Notes under the pieces: model-generated
The model's database searches: none
What the model was told of the DNA's origin: nothing
Seen by the model: only the letters and a program-made list of their open reading frames with translations
DNA from: Desulfonatronum sp. SC1
GTDB taxonomy: Bacteria; Desulfobacterota; Desulfovibrionia; Desulfovibrionales; Desulfonatronaceae
NCBI RefSeq assembly: GCF_003046795.1
Contig: NZ_PZKN01000018.1
Coordinates: 1-64,000 of the forward strand
Length of the DNA: 64,000 bases
Reading direction: 5' to 3'
Shown: piece by piece, positions 43,703 to 52,410 of the stretch
Layout of the letters: each line of letters begins with the position of its first letter
Position numbering within the stretch: position 1 is the first letter of the stretch
Position numbers and translations under genes: made by a program

Positions 43703-44725
43703 TCAGGCCTGGAGGGCGGCCAGTTCCTTGTATTCCAGATTGACCCGCTCCCGGGCAAGGGTCAGCGTCTCCAAGGCTTGCTCATGGGCCTTGCGATTGC
43801 CGGCCTCCAGCATCTCCCAAACCCGTGCCGGATGGGCTTCCAACGAGGCCCGCCGTTCCCGCATGGGCTCCAGAAATTCTCCAAGGCTCTGTAAAAGCAG
43901 CTTCTTACAGTCCACGCATCCCAACGTGGCCTGGGTGCAGCCGGAGACGATCTCGGAGCGCTGAGCGGCATCCGTCATCAGCATGTGGTAGGGGAACATG
44001 TTGCATTGATCCGGGTTGCCGGGGTCTTTTTTGCGCATCCTGTTGGTGTCCGTGAGCATGCTCATGATTTTCGGCGTGACCTGCTCCATGGATTCCGAAA
44101 GATGGATGGCGTTGCCGTAGCTTTTGCTCATCTTCCTGCCGTCCAGGCCGGGGAGCTTCTGCGCCTCGGTCAGTTTGGCCTGGGGCTCCGGAAAGAGCGG
44201 AGTGTAAAGGAAGTTGAAGCGCCGGGCGATTTCCCGGGTCAGCTCCAGGTGCGGCAATTGATCTTGGCCCACTGGAACGAGCTGAGGGCGGTAAATCAGG
44301 ATGTCCGACGCCATGAGCACCGGATAGCCCAAAAAACCGTAGGTGCTCAAGTCCTTGGAGCCCTCGAGTTCGCCTTTCACTTCTTTATAGGTGGGGTTGC
44401 GCTCCAGCCAGCCCAGGGGGGTGATCATGGACAACAGCAATTGCAGTTCGGCATGCTCTTTGATCTGGGACTGCAGGAACATCGTGCATTTTTCCGGGTC
44501 CAGTCCAGCGGCCACCCAGTCCATGACCAATTCGGGAACGAACTGCTTGATCCTGCCCGGGCTGGCGTACTCGCTGGTCAAGGCGTGCCAGTCGGCCACG
44601 AAAAAAAAGCACTCGTACTCTTCCTGCAGGGCGATCCAGTTGACGAGTACGCCGAAGTAATGGCCCAAGTGCAGCGGCCCGGTAGGCCGCATTCCGGAAA
44701 CAATGCGTTGCGGGGTCGTGGACAT
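43703..44725 (-). CDS. trpS: Tryptophanyl-tRNA synthetase
   Basis: A 340-residue class I synthetase. The HIGH-type signature is PTGPLHLGHYFG near residues 14-25 and the KMSKS loop is GRKMSKSYGN near residue 195. It joins tryptophan to tRNA-Trp in the cytoplasm. ATG 44725 follows GAGGAAGATCGG; a start six codons upstream is less supported. The protease gene lies upstream on the same strand with a 68-base gap, so they may be co-transcribed. Confidence 0.96.
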   Translation of the reverse strand: MSTTPQRIVSGMRPTGPLHLGHYFGVLVNWIALQEEYECFFFVADWHALTSEYASPGRIKQFVPELVMDWVAAGLDPEKCTMFLQSQIKEHAELQLLLSMITPLGWLERNPTYKEVKGELEGSKDLSTYGFLGYPVLMASDILIYRPQLVPVGQDQLPHLELTREIARRFNFLYTPLFPEPQAKLTEAQKLPGLDGRKMSKSYGNAIHLSESMEQVTPKIMSMLTDTNRMRKKDPGNPDQCNMFPYHMLMTDAAQRSEIVSGCTQATLGCVDCKKLLLQSLGEFLEPMRERRASLEAHPARVWEMLEAGNRKAHEQALETLTLARERVNLEYKELAALQA

Positions 44726-44793
44726 GAAACCGATCTTCCTCAAGAAATGTGGTTAAAACAGTCTAAAAAACTCGATCTGCTCAAATGAATCGA

Positions 44794-45450
44794 TCAAAGC
44801 AAGATATTGGTAAAGAATCTGACCATCGGCAGCAGGACGCTTTGCAGCACGCCGGTCATCAACAACAAAATGATGACGACAAATCCGTAACGCTCAAAAC
44901 CGTAGATCATACGAACGCCGCTGGCGGGTAGAAACCCGGCCAGGATCTTCGCGCCGTCCAGCGGTGGGATCGGAAGCAGGTTGAAAATACCAAGAATCAG
45001 ATTGACGAGCACCCCATACTGGGCCATCAGGGCCAGCGGCTCGATCACGCTCATCCCTGCCCCCCCGAGTGTCGCGGCCAGAAAGATCAAGGCGTGGAAC
45101 AGGAAGGCGAAGGCCAATGCCAGGGCAAAGTTGGTACCCGGACCAGCCAGGGAGACCAGCATCATCCCTTTGACCGGGTTTTGGAAGTAGCGGGGATCAA
45201 CCGGAACCGGCTTGGCCCAGCCGAAAAGAAAGGGGCTTTTGATCAGGACGAGAATCAGCGGAAAGAGTATCGTGCCCACGGGATCGACGTGGCGGATGGG
45301 GTTGAGGGTGAGTCGTCCGGCGTGCTTGGCGGTGGGGTCACCCAAGCGCCATGCCGCGTAGCCGTGAGCCGCTTCATGGCAGGTGATGGCGATGAGCACC
45401 GGCACGGCCATGATCGCCAGTTCGCGGATGAAAGATGCTATGTCGTACAT
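44794..45450 (-). CDS. Site-2-protease-type M50 membrane metalloprotease
   Basis: A 218-residue membrane protease. The zinc motif HEAAH is at residues 25-29 in the first core helix, and the third ligand lies in LLPIPPLDGAKIL near residue 165. It has about six membrane segments and no PDZ domain, so it belongs to the compact group of M50B proteases rather than RseP. Substrates are unknown; this group cleaves within membranes. It is divergent from the rhodanese-ferritin gene and upstream of trpS. Confidence 0.88.
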   Translation of the reverse strand: MYDIASFIRELAIMAVPVLIAITCHEAAHGYAAWRLGDPTAKHAGRLTLNPIRHVDPVGTILFPLILVLIKSPFLFGWAKPVPVDPRYFQNPVKGMMLVSLAGPGTNFALALAFAFLFHALIFLAATLGGAGMSVIEPLALMAQYGVLVNLILGIFNLLPIPPLDGAKILAGFLPASGVRMIYGFERYGFVVIILLLMTGVLQSVLLPMVRFFTNILL

Positions 45451-45611
45451 ATTTCATCAGATTACCACGCTTGACCGATAGAGGCAAGAAATGGCCTCGC
45501 CGGTTGGTACCGGGACGGCTTCCCACCTTGAACAACCTCAAGCATGTCGGCTATGTTTTCACGCCATGCGGGAATTTTCCTTTGATCCTCGCAAACTATA
45601 AGGACACCACT

Positions 45612-46463
45612 ATGCCCATCGAATCTATCTACCCCGAGGAACTTCCCGCGTTCAGCGCCAAGCTGAAAGAAGCCGAGTATACCCTGGTGGACGTCCGCCA
45701 GCCTGGCGAATACCGGGAGGGCCATATCCCCGGCTCCCGGCTGCTGCCTCTGCCGGAAATTGAAGGCCATCTGGACGAACTGGCTACGACCCCAAACCTT
45801 GTCTTCTATTGCCGCAGCGGCGCGCGCTCTCAGGTTGCGGCCAACCTGGCCCAGGCCAACCTGCCCGCGGGTACCCGCATCCTGAACCTGATCGGCGGAT
45901 TCACGGCCTGGGAAGGCCGCCCTCTGGCCGACATGCCTCGGCTGGAAGTGTTCGCCCCGGGCCGGGAATCGTTTGATACCACGTCCCAAGCCCTGCTGCG
46001 GGCCATGGAACTGGAAAAAGCAGCCCAGCTATTTTACCAAGCCGCGGAAAGCAAGGCCACATCTCCGAAAATGGCCGCGACGCTGGCGACCTTGGGCAAG
46101 GTGGAACGCACCCATGCCCGGGTGATCTTCCACCGCCTGCAACGCGCCGACGCGGAGTATGCCCATCAGAATTTTGAAACCTGTTTCGATGGATTGAGCG
46201 GGGATATTCTAGAGGGCGGGGAGTCGCTGGAAGCCGTCGTGGCGCGACTCGGCAGCCTTGGCCCCGACGGGACGGACGGCGACTTTTGCCTGTCCGTGAC
46301 CGAACTGGCGCTGATGATCGAGACCGCGGCGTATGACCTGTACAAGAACCTGGCCGGAGTCCATGCGGGAACGGAACTGGAACCGGTCTTTCTGGAACTG
46401 GCCGAGGACGAACTGAAGCACCAGCGTCTGCTGGTCCGGCTCTTACCGGAGTGCGCGGCGTGA
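45612..46463 (+). CDS. Rhodanese-ferritin-like fusion protein
   Basis: A 283-residue protein. Residues 1-105 are a rhodanese domain with the active-site loop CRSGARS and the substrate-side motif DVRQPGEYREGHIPGS. Residues about 125-283 are a ferritin-like/rubrerythrin-type helical bundle with carboxylate ligands in AMELEKAAQLFYQ, KVERTHARV, MIETAAYDLY and AEDELKHQRL. ATG 45612 follows AAGGA. Such fusions occur in anaerobes and suggest sulfane-sulfur chemistry coupled to a diiron site, perhaps oxidative-stress or sulfide-linked redox. The exact reaction is not established. Confidence 0.85.
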   Translation: MPIESIYPEELPAFSAKLKEAEYTLVDVRQPGEYREGHIPGSRLLPLPEIEGHLDELATTPNLVFYCRSGARSQVAANLAQANLPAGTRILNLIGGFTAWEGRPLADMPRLEVFAPGRESFDTTSQALLRAMELEKAAQLFYQAAESKATSPKMAATLATLGKVERTHARVIFHRLQRADAEYAHQNFETCFDGLSGDILEGGESLEAVVARLGSLGPDGTDGDFCLSVTELALMIETAAYDLYKNLAGVHAGTELEPVFLELAEDELKHQRLLVRLLPECAA

Positions 46464-46465
46464 CA

Positions 46466-47461
46466 ATGCGCTCCGCCGCGGACATGCAACAAACTACCCA
46501 TCAACAGGTGCCGCTCATCCCCGTGGCCCTGACCCGCTGCCCGGCTTACGAGCCGGACCGGTTGGCCGAGTCCATTCAGGCCTGCTGGAAGGCTTTGGGC
46601 CGCGTCTTTCGTCCCGGGGACACGGTGCTGGTCAAGCCCAATCTGGTCACCTCCCGCCGGGCCCATCTCTCCTGCACCCATCCACAGGTGGTCCGGGCCG
46701 TCTGCATCCTGCTGCTGGATCACGGCGTCCGCGTCCAGGTGGGCGATTCCCCGGCCTTCGGCACCGCCGGGCAAGTGGCCCGGGCCGCTGGACTGACCGA
46801 GGCTTTGCGCGATCTGCCCGTGCCGGTGCGCAATCTGAACCGGCCGGTTGCCACACGACTCTCCAGTGACCTCCAGGCCAGCGGCCTCCAGGTGGGCATC
46901 TCCCGCCACGTCCTGGAGGCCGACCTGCTGCTCAACCTGCCCCGGCTCAAGGCCCACTCTCAAATGTTCATCACCGCCGCGGCCAAAAACCTGTTCGGAT
47001 GCGTCTGCGGGGTGCGCAAGGCCCTGGCCCACATGCGCCACGGCCAAGGCGACGACCTGGCCACGCTGATCCTGGATCTTCAGCCACACCTGCCGCCCAC
47101 CACCTCCCTGCTGGACGCGGTCACGGCCATGCACGTCTCCGGCCCGGCCAGCGGACAGCCTTGCCACCTGGGCCTGCTGGCCGCCTCGGACAACCCCGTG
47201 GCCCTGGACACAGCCGTCTACACGGCCCTGGGCCTGCATCCGGAGCAGGTTCCCCTCTGGCGCGAGGCCCGTCGAAAAAAACTGTCCGGCCATCATCCGG
47301 ACCAGATCACCACCCCCCTGCTCTCCCTCGCGGACCTGGATCTCTCATCCTTCCAGCCCCCGGACCACCTCATCCCGGTATCCTTCCACCCCAGGCAGAT
47401 CGTCAAAAGCATGTGCCGCCGGGTGTGGCTGGGATTGCGCGCGGTGGCTGCAGGCAGGTGA
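46466..47461 (+). CDS. DUF362 domain protein
   Basis: A 331-residue protein of the DUF362 family. It shows LVKPNLVTSRRA, the DSPAFGTAGQVARAAGL block and LPRLKAHSQMFITAAAKNLF followed by GCVCGVRKALAHMR. DUF362 proteins are often iron-sulfur linked, but no four-cysteine ferredoxin motif is seen here. ATG 46466 lies two bases after the stop of the rhodanese-ferritin gene, implying one operon. No specific reaction is known. Confidence 0.8.
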   Translation: MRSAADMQQTTHQQVPLIPVALTRCPAYEPDRLAESIQACWKALGRVFRPGDTVLVKPNLVTSRRAHLSCTHPQVVRAVCILLLDHGVRVQVGDSPAFGTAGQVARAAGLTEALRDLPVPVRNLNRPVATRLSSDLQASGLQVGISRHVLEADLLLNLPRLKAHSQMFITAAAKNLFGCVCGVRKALAHMRHGQGDDLATLILDLQPHLPPTTSLLDAVTAMHVSGPASGQPCHLGLLAASDNPVALDTAVYTALGLHPEQVPLWREARRKKLSGHHPDQITTPLLSLADLDLSSFQPPDHLIPVSFHPRQIVKSMCRRVWLGLRAVAAGR

Positions 47462-47578
47462 GAATGAATGGAGTTCTTGACCTAACGGGGCCAACTCTTT
47501 ACAGGCACACGGTGTGGAAGTTGGTGTTTCTCTCCACATGATTTTCATCTCAACGCAAACGAATGGAGGTTTTGGAGT

Positions 47579-48322
47579 ATGTTGAAGCGTTTTCTTCTGA
47601 CGGGACTGCTATTGGCGGCAATGACGTCCACGGCCTGGGCCCAGCGCACGATCACCTTCGCGTCTGACTGCACGTGGCCGCCCATGGAAATGATCAGCGA
47701 AGATCGCGAATGCGTCGGATTCGGGCCGGATCTGGTCAATGCCATGGCCAAGGCCGGGGAATTCGAAGCCGTGATCCAGAACACGGCCTGGGACGGCATT
47801 TTCGCGGGACTGGCCTCCGGGCGCTACAACGCCATCTCCTCTTCAGTGTCCATCACCGAGGAACGCAAGAACGCCATGGATTTTTCCGACCCCTACTTTG
47901 AGGTCAAGCAGGGCGTCGTGGTCCGGGACGGCTCGGACATCAAGACCGAGGCCGACCTGGCCGGGAAAACCCTCGGCGCGCAGATCGGCACCACCGGCTA
48001 CTTCGCCGCCATGCGCATTGCCGGAAACAACGCCAAAAGTTATGACGAAGTGGGTTTGGCCATCACTGATCTGGCCAATGGCCGTCTGGACGCCGTGATT
48101 GCCGACGACGCCGTGGCCGCGGACTACGCCCTGACCAACGAAAATTTCTCCAAGAACCTGAACCTGGCGTTCCTGATCGAGCCGGACGAGCCGGAATACC
48201 TGGGTTTTGCCGTGAAAAAGGGTGACACGGAAACCCTGGAACTGATCAACAACGCCTTGGCAGCGGTCAAGGCCAGCGGGGAATACGACCAAATCTTTAA
48301 GAAATGGTTCGGCGGGGAATAG
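47579..48322 (+). CDS. Polar amino-acid ABC transporter, substrate-binding protein
   Basis: A 247-residue periplasmic binding protein with signal peptide MLKRFLLTGLLLAAMTSTAWA. The family 3 solute-binding fold is shown by TWPPMEMISEDRECVGFGPD, SSVSITEERKNAMDFSDPYF and AGKTLGAQIGTTG. The ending YDQIFKKWFG is typical of this family. ATG follows GGAGGTTTTGGAGT. It captures a polar amino acid and delivers it to the permease/ATPase encoded downstream. A stem-loop separates it from the permease gene and may protect its mRNA. Confidence 0.92.
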   Translation: MLKRFLLTGLLLAAMTSTAWAQRTITFASDCTWPPMEMISEDRECVGFGPDLVNAMAKAGEFEAVIQNTAWDGIFAGLASGRYNAISSSVSITEERKNAMDFSDPYFEVKQGVVVRDGSDIKTEADLAGKTLGAQIGTTGYFAAMRIAGNNAKSYDEVGLAITDLANGRLDAVIADDAVAADYALTNENFSKNLNLAFLIEPDEPEYLGFAVKKGDTETLELINNALAAVKASGEYDQIFKKWFGGE

Positions 48323-48347
48323 CCCGGCACTTCTGAACGATTCCATC

Positions 48348-48386
48348 TCCCTCTTGCCGGAAGCCATGCCGTTCCGGCAAGAGGGA
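48348..48386 (+). other. Intercistronic stem-loop
   Basis: TCCCTCTTGCCGGA (48348-48361) pairs exactly with TCCGGCAAGAGGGA (48373-48386) around an 11-base loop. There is no following T-run. Such a structure between a binding-protein gene and its permease gene is typical of 3'-end protection giving more binding protein than permease. Confidence 0.75.
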
Positions 48387-48428
48387 TTCTCTCCTTGTTG
48401 AATCCTCAATCGACGCCAAAGGTAAACG

Positions 48429-49256
48429 ATGGCCGAAAAACAAGTCGTCATTGACGTGGGAGACGGAGCGGCCCTGCCGCGCAGGCATGACCGAGGACTT
48501 TTCAGTGCCTGGTGGATTTCCTTGATCGGCGCCCTGGGCATCATCGCTTATCTGTGCATCTCCCGCCCTGATCCCTATTGGCGGGTTCTCAAATTTCTCC
48601 CGGACGGGATCGTGGTCACCTTCCAGGTCACCATCCTGTCTATTCTCTTGGCTCTGGTTCTGGGACTATTCACCGGCTTGGGACGGATTTCCAAGAACAG
48701 GGTCATCAACCTGATCGCCTCCACCTACGTAGAGGTGGTTCGCGGCATTCCGCTGTTAGTCCAGCTTTTCTACATCTATTTCGCCCTGGGCCAGGTCTTT
48801 GCCAACCTCCCGGACTCCAACGCCCTGTTCATTTTTTTGAAGAACATGCCTCCCCTGGTGGCCGCGGTGATCGCCATGGGCATCTGCTACGGGGCCTACA
48901 TGGGCGAGGTCTTCCGAGCCGGAATCCAGTCCATCGACCACGGCCAGACCGAGGCGGCCCGCTCCCTGGGCTTCAACCGCGCCCAGACCATGTTCTACGT
49001 CATTCTGCCCCAGGCTTGGCGGACCATTTTGCCGCCCGTTGGCAACGAATTCATCGCCCTACTCAAGGACAGCTCCCTGGTCTCTATCCTGGCGGTGTCG
49101 GACATCCTGCGCCGCGGTCGGGAATTCGCCAGCGTGACCTTCAACTACTTCGAAACGTACACCATGGTCGCCCTGGTCTATCTGGTGATCACCCTGCTCC
49201 TGTCCAAGATCGTGAGCACCATGGAAGAAAGGTTGAACTACTATGAGCGTCGCTGA
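48429..49256 (+). CDS. Polar amino-acid ABC transporter permease
   Basis: A 275-residue inner-membrane permease of the HisM/GlnP type. After a short cytoplasmic start it has an extra helix ([17 protein letters not shown]) and then the five-helix core, with the EAA loop [23 protein letters not shown] near residues 172-194 that contacts the ATPase. [15 protein letters not shown] is a family signature. The stop overlaps the ATPase start by 14 bases. Only one permease gene is present, so it probably works as a homodimer. Confidence 0.93.
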   Translation: MAEKQVVIDVGDGAALPRRHDRGLFSAWWISLIGALGIIAYLCISRPDPYWRVLKFLPDGIVVTFQVTILSILLALVLGLFTGLGRISKNRVINLIASTYVEVVRGIPLLVQLFYIYFALGQVFANLPDSNALFIFLKNMPPLVAAVIAMGICYGAYMGEVFRAGIQSIDHGQTEAARSLGFNRAQTMFYVILPQAWRTILPPVGNEFIALLKDSSLVSILAVSDILRRGREFASVTFNYFETYTMVALVYLVITLLLSKIVSTMEERLNYYERR

Positions 49257-49983
49257 ACAAGTAATCAGCATCCGGAATGCTTCCAAATTCTTCGGCGACC
49301 TCAAAGCCCTGAACGACGTGTCCCTGGACATCCATGCCGGGGAGAAAGTGGTGATCATCGGACCCAGCGGCTCCGGGAAAAGCACCCTGCTGCGCGCCAT
49401 TAATCGCTTGGAAAGCATTGACCGGGGCGTCATCACCGTGGACGGCAAGGACGTCAACGACCCAAAAAACGACATCAATGTCCTTCGCATGGAAATGGGC
49501 ATGGTGTTTCAGAGCTTCAACCTCTTTCCACACAAGAAAGTTCTGGACAATCTGACCATGGCCCCCATCAAACTGAAGAATATCCCCCGCGCCCAGGCAG
49601 AGGAGCGGGCCATGGCCCTGTTGAAGAAGGTGGGCATCGAGGAAAAGTCCGCGGCCTATCCGGTCCAACTCTCCGGCGGCCAGAAGCAGCGGGTGGCCAT
49701 TGCCAGGGCCCTGGCCATGAACCCCAAGATCATGCTCTTCGACGAGCCCACCTCGGCCCTGGACCCGGAAATGATCGGCGAAGTGCTGGACGTCATGGTC
49801 ACTCTGGCTAAAGAAGGCATGACCATGGCCGTGGTCACCCATGAAATGGGATTTGCCCGGGAGGTGGCGGACCGGATCGTGTTCATGGACCAGGGAGAAA
49901 TCGTGGAAGTCGGTGCGCCGGACCATTTCTTCGAGCGCCCCGAGCATCCCCGGCTGAAGAAATTTTTGAGCCAGATTTTGTGA
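49243..49983 (+). CDS. Polar amino-acid ABC transporter ATPase
   Basis: A 246-residue ATPase. It has Walker [10 protein letters not shown] (residues about 36-44), the Q loop [12 protein letters not shown], the signature [15 protein letters not shown], Walker [15 protein letters not shown] and the H loop VVTHEMGFA. This is the GlnQ/HisP subfamily, powering amino-acid import through the permease encoded immediately upstream. It is the last gene of the transport operon. Confidence 0.95.
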   Translation: MSVAEQVISIRNASKFFGDLKALNDVSLDIHAGEKVVIIGPSGSGKSTLLRAINRLESIDRGVITVDGKDVNDPKNDINVLRMEMGMVFQSFNLFPHKKVLDNLTMAPIKLKNIPRAQAEERAMALLKKVGIEEKSAAYPVQLSGGQKQRVAIARALAMNPKIMLFDEPTSALDPEMIGEVLDVMVTLAKEGMTMAVVTHEMGFAREVADRIVFMDQGEIVEVGAPDHFFERPEHPRLKKFLSQIL

Positions 49984-50108
49984 AGTGAGTTCACGGTTCA
50001 GCGGTTGGTTCTAGCCACGACATGCGAATCCGCTTTCCATTAGGATCTTTTTTTAAACCGAACCTCACTTGCCAACAACCACGACCTTACTTTAACCGCT
50101 GAACCCTC

Positions 50109-50636
50109 ATGCCTACCCTTTTCGCCCCCTGGAGAATGGAGTATGTTCTCGGTCCCAAGGCGGATGAGTGCGTGTTGTGCATTCCGGAGTCCACCGCACG
50201 AGATCGCGATCAACTGGTTTTAGTTCGCGGAAGGCTTTGCTTTGTGATCATGAACAGGTATCCCTACGCCAACGGCCACCTGATGATGGCTCCATACCGC
50301 CATGTTCCTGACCTGGCGGACCTGAACGAGGCGGAGGCTGGTGAAATGACGGCTTGGCTGCAACACTCCGTCCGAGCTCTGCGCGTGGCGCTCGGGCCGG
50401 ACGGCTTCAACATCGGTATGAACTTGGGAAGCGTCGCCGGCGCGGGCATTCAGGATCATCTACACATGCACGTCGTCCCCCGCTGGCACGGAGACACCTC
50501 ATTTATGACGGTTTGCGGCCAGACTCGCGTCGTTTCCGAGCACCTCTCGGCGACCTACGATAAGCTGGCTCCGCTGTTTCTTCCACCTCACCCACCCTCT
50601 AACCCCGCACAAGGAGAGGCTGTATGCGCTACTTGA
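50109..50636 (+). CDS. HIT-family nucleotide hydrolase/transferase
   Basis: A 175-residue protein of the histidine-triad family. The triad is in QDHLHMHVVPRW near residues 115-126, the N-terminal part has CVLCIPE, possibly one half of a zinc site, and NRYPYANGHLMMAPYRH is a family block. Members hydrolyse or transfer AMP from dinucleoside polyphosphates or adenylyl conjugates (Ap4A phosphorylase-like). It overlaps the lapA gene by 13 bases, so they share a transcript. Confidence 0.88.
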   Translation: MPTLFAPWRMEYVLGPKADECVLCIPESTARDRDQLVLVRGRLCFVIMNRYPYANGHLMMAPYRHVPDLADLNEAEAGEMTAWLQHSVRALRVALGPDGFNIGMNLGSVAGAGIQDHLHMHVVPRWHGDTSFMTVCGQTRVVSEHLSATYDKLAPLFLPPHPPSNPAQGEAVCAT

Positions 50637-51034
50637 AGGTCTTGCTGCTGACACTGTTTTTCTTCGTCTCCATGGTGTTCTTCATCCAGAACAACGAAAT
50701 GTTGTCCAACGAACTCGTTCTCAAGTTGGAACTGTTCGATCTGAGCTTCGCTTCCCGCGAGTTGCCCTTCTACCTGATCGTCCTGGTGAGCTTCGTGGTC
50801 GGCTCGGTCTTCAGCATGAGTTACTTCTTGGCGGAAAAACTCCGGCTTTCCCATGAGTTGAAGTCCTCCAAGGCCAAGTTGGCTGCCTTGGAGCAGGAAG
50901 TGACCTCCCTGCGCAACCTGCCGTTGGAAGAGGAAGTCTATCATTCCAGCGTATCCAAGACCGAAACCGCGTCCTATTCGGACGAGTCGGCGCAGCCGTA
51001 TTCCGAGAAAAAACGCGAAGAAAGCGCGGCATAG
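50624..51034 (+). CDS. lapA: LapA-family inner-membrane protein
   Basis: A 136-residue protein. Two membrane helices (LKVLLLTLFFFVSMVFFIQ; FYLIVLVSFVVGSVFSMSYF) are followed by a cytoplasmic coiled coil (LKSSKAKLAALEQEVTSL) and a polar tail. This is the LapA (DUF1049) pattern; in enterobacteria LapA works with LapB in control of lipopolysaccharide synthesis. AAGGAGAGGCT precedes ATG 50624 inside the HIT gene. The LapB-like gene follows at 51289. Confidence 0.82.
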   Translation: MRYLKVLLLTLFFFVSMVFFIQNNEMLSNELVLKLELFDLSFASRELPFYLIVLVSFVVGSVFSMSYFLAEKLRLSHELKSSKAKLAALEQEVTSLRNLPLEEEVYHSSVSKTETASYSDESAQPYSEKKREESAA

Positions 51035-51288
51035 CTCATTGTTCCCCCTCGCGCCTCCTCTCGGCGCGTTGGTGATCGCCATCGGGTTCACGAAAGCGAG
51101 TCCCGGCATTCCGGGCCGTACGTGAACTCGGTGGTGTTTCCATTTTCGGGTCGGACCGCGTCCATTCTCGGCTTGTTCATACGCACCGATGCGACATGAA
51201 GCACTCTCGCTCGAACGTCGGTTGTCGGCCTGAAACACGCTTACCCGAGAACCATCCATTTCACCATCTTAACCATTGAGCTGAAGCG

Positions 51289-52410
51289 ATGCGGGATTGG
51301 ATAAAAACGGTTTTCACCTCCAGGTCCATGGTCCAGGATCATTTTCCCAACGAAACCCATGCGGACGGGCTATTACCGCCCTCCGAGGACACCTTCGCGG
51401 CCATCAACGAACTGAGCCGGGTGGTCAAGAACAATCCGGACGCCGTGGAAATTTATCTGGCTCTGGGCAATTTGTATCGCTCCCAAGGTGAGATCGAACG
51501 GGCCGTACACATCCGTCAGAACCTGATCCTGCGTCCCGGCCTGCATCAGGAATTCAAAGCCCGGGCATATTATGAACTGGGGCGAGACTACAAACGCGGC
51601 GGGTTCGTGGATCGGGCCTTCGACGCCTTGCGCCAAGCCCGCAAGATCGCCGGCAACAACCCGGCTATCACCCTTGAACTGGCCAAGCTCAGCGCCGAAT
51701 CCGAGGAATACGTTCAGGCGGCCAAGTACTATCAGGAGTTGGGCAATTCCATCGCCGAAGCCCACTACCTTGTTCGGCAGGCCCAAAAAGAGTGCCGGGA
51801 CGACCCCAAGCGCTCCCAGGCTGGAAAATGGCTGGACCGGGCTCTCAAAGTTTCCCCGGGATGCATGGAAGCTTGGTTGGAAAAACTGCAACGCGCCTGG
51901 GGCGGGCAGGAGAAAACCAAGCCGGCCAAGATCCTGGAACTCGCCATGGCCCTGGTTCCGGAACAGATGCGATTCATCTTGCTCGAAGGACTCCTGAGCA
52001 CCGCGAGCAACAACGACCGTTCCGGCAACTCCTCTCCTGCCGCCCCGGACCTGGACGCCGCCCTGGCCGTGCTTTCCGGCTACCCTCAGGACATGCTGCT
52101 CCAGCATTACGGAGGCCTGCTGCTCCTGAACCAAGGCCACGAACAAGACGCCCAGGCCTGGTTCGAGCGCTGCCTGATCCTGGAGCCGAATTTCTGGCTA
52201 GCCCGCCTGGAAATTCTGAACCTGGCCAAAAAGCGCCACGACCTGCCCAAGACCCTGGCCGTGCAACTAGAGTTCTTCATTTCACGGGCTCGGGAAGTCA
52301 AACGATTCTCCTGCCGCCAGTGCGGCCTGAAACGAGAATCGATCTTTTTCATCTGTCCCCGCTGCGGTTCCTGGCACTCCATCACCTTTCGCCGCAACCT
52401 GAATGAGTGA
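51289..52410 (+). CDS. lapB: LapB-like TPR protein with C-terminal zinc ribbon
   Basis: A 373-residue protein. Tandem TPRs run from about residue 30 to 310 (DAVEIYLALGNLYRSQGEIE; FKARAYYELGRDYKRGGFVD). The C-terminus holds a rubredoxin-like zinc ribbon with CRQCG and CPRCGSW, the mark of LapB (YciM), which guides turnover of LpxC and lipopolysaccharide assembly. Unlike E. coli LapB it lacks an obvious N-terminal membrane helix; membrane contact may come through LapA upstream. The stop overlaps the mutS start by 8 bases. Confidence 0.85.
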   Translation: MRDWIKTVFTSRSMVQDHFPNETHADGLLPPSEDTFAAINELSRVVKNNPDAVEIYLALGNLYRSQGEIERAVHIRQNLILRPGLHQEFKARAYYELGRDYKRGGFVDRAFDALRQARKIAGNNPAITLELAKLSAESEEYVQAAKYYQELGNSIAEAHYLVRQAQKECRDDPKRSQAGKWLDRALKVSPGCMEAWLEKLQRAWGGQEKTKPAKILELAMALVPEQMRFILLEGLLSTASNNDRSGNSSPAAPDLDAALAVLSGYPQDMLLQHYGGLLLLNQGHEQDAQAWFERCLILEPNFWLARLEILNLAKKRHDLPKTLAVQLEFFISRAREVKRFSCRQCGLKRESIFFICPRCGSWHSITFRRNLNE

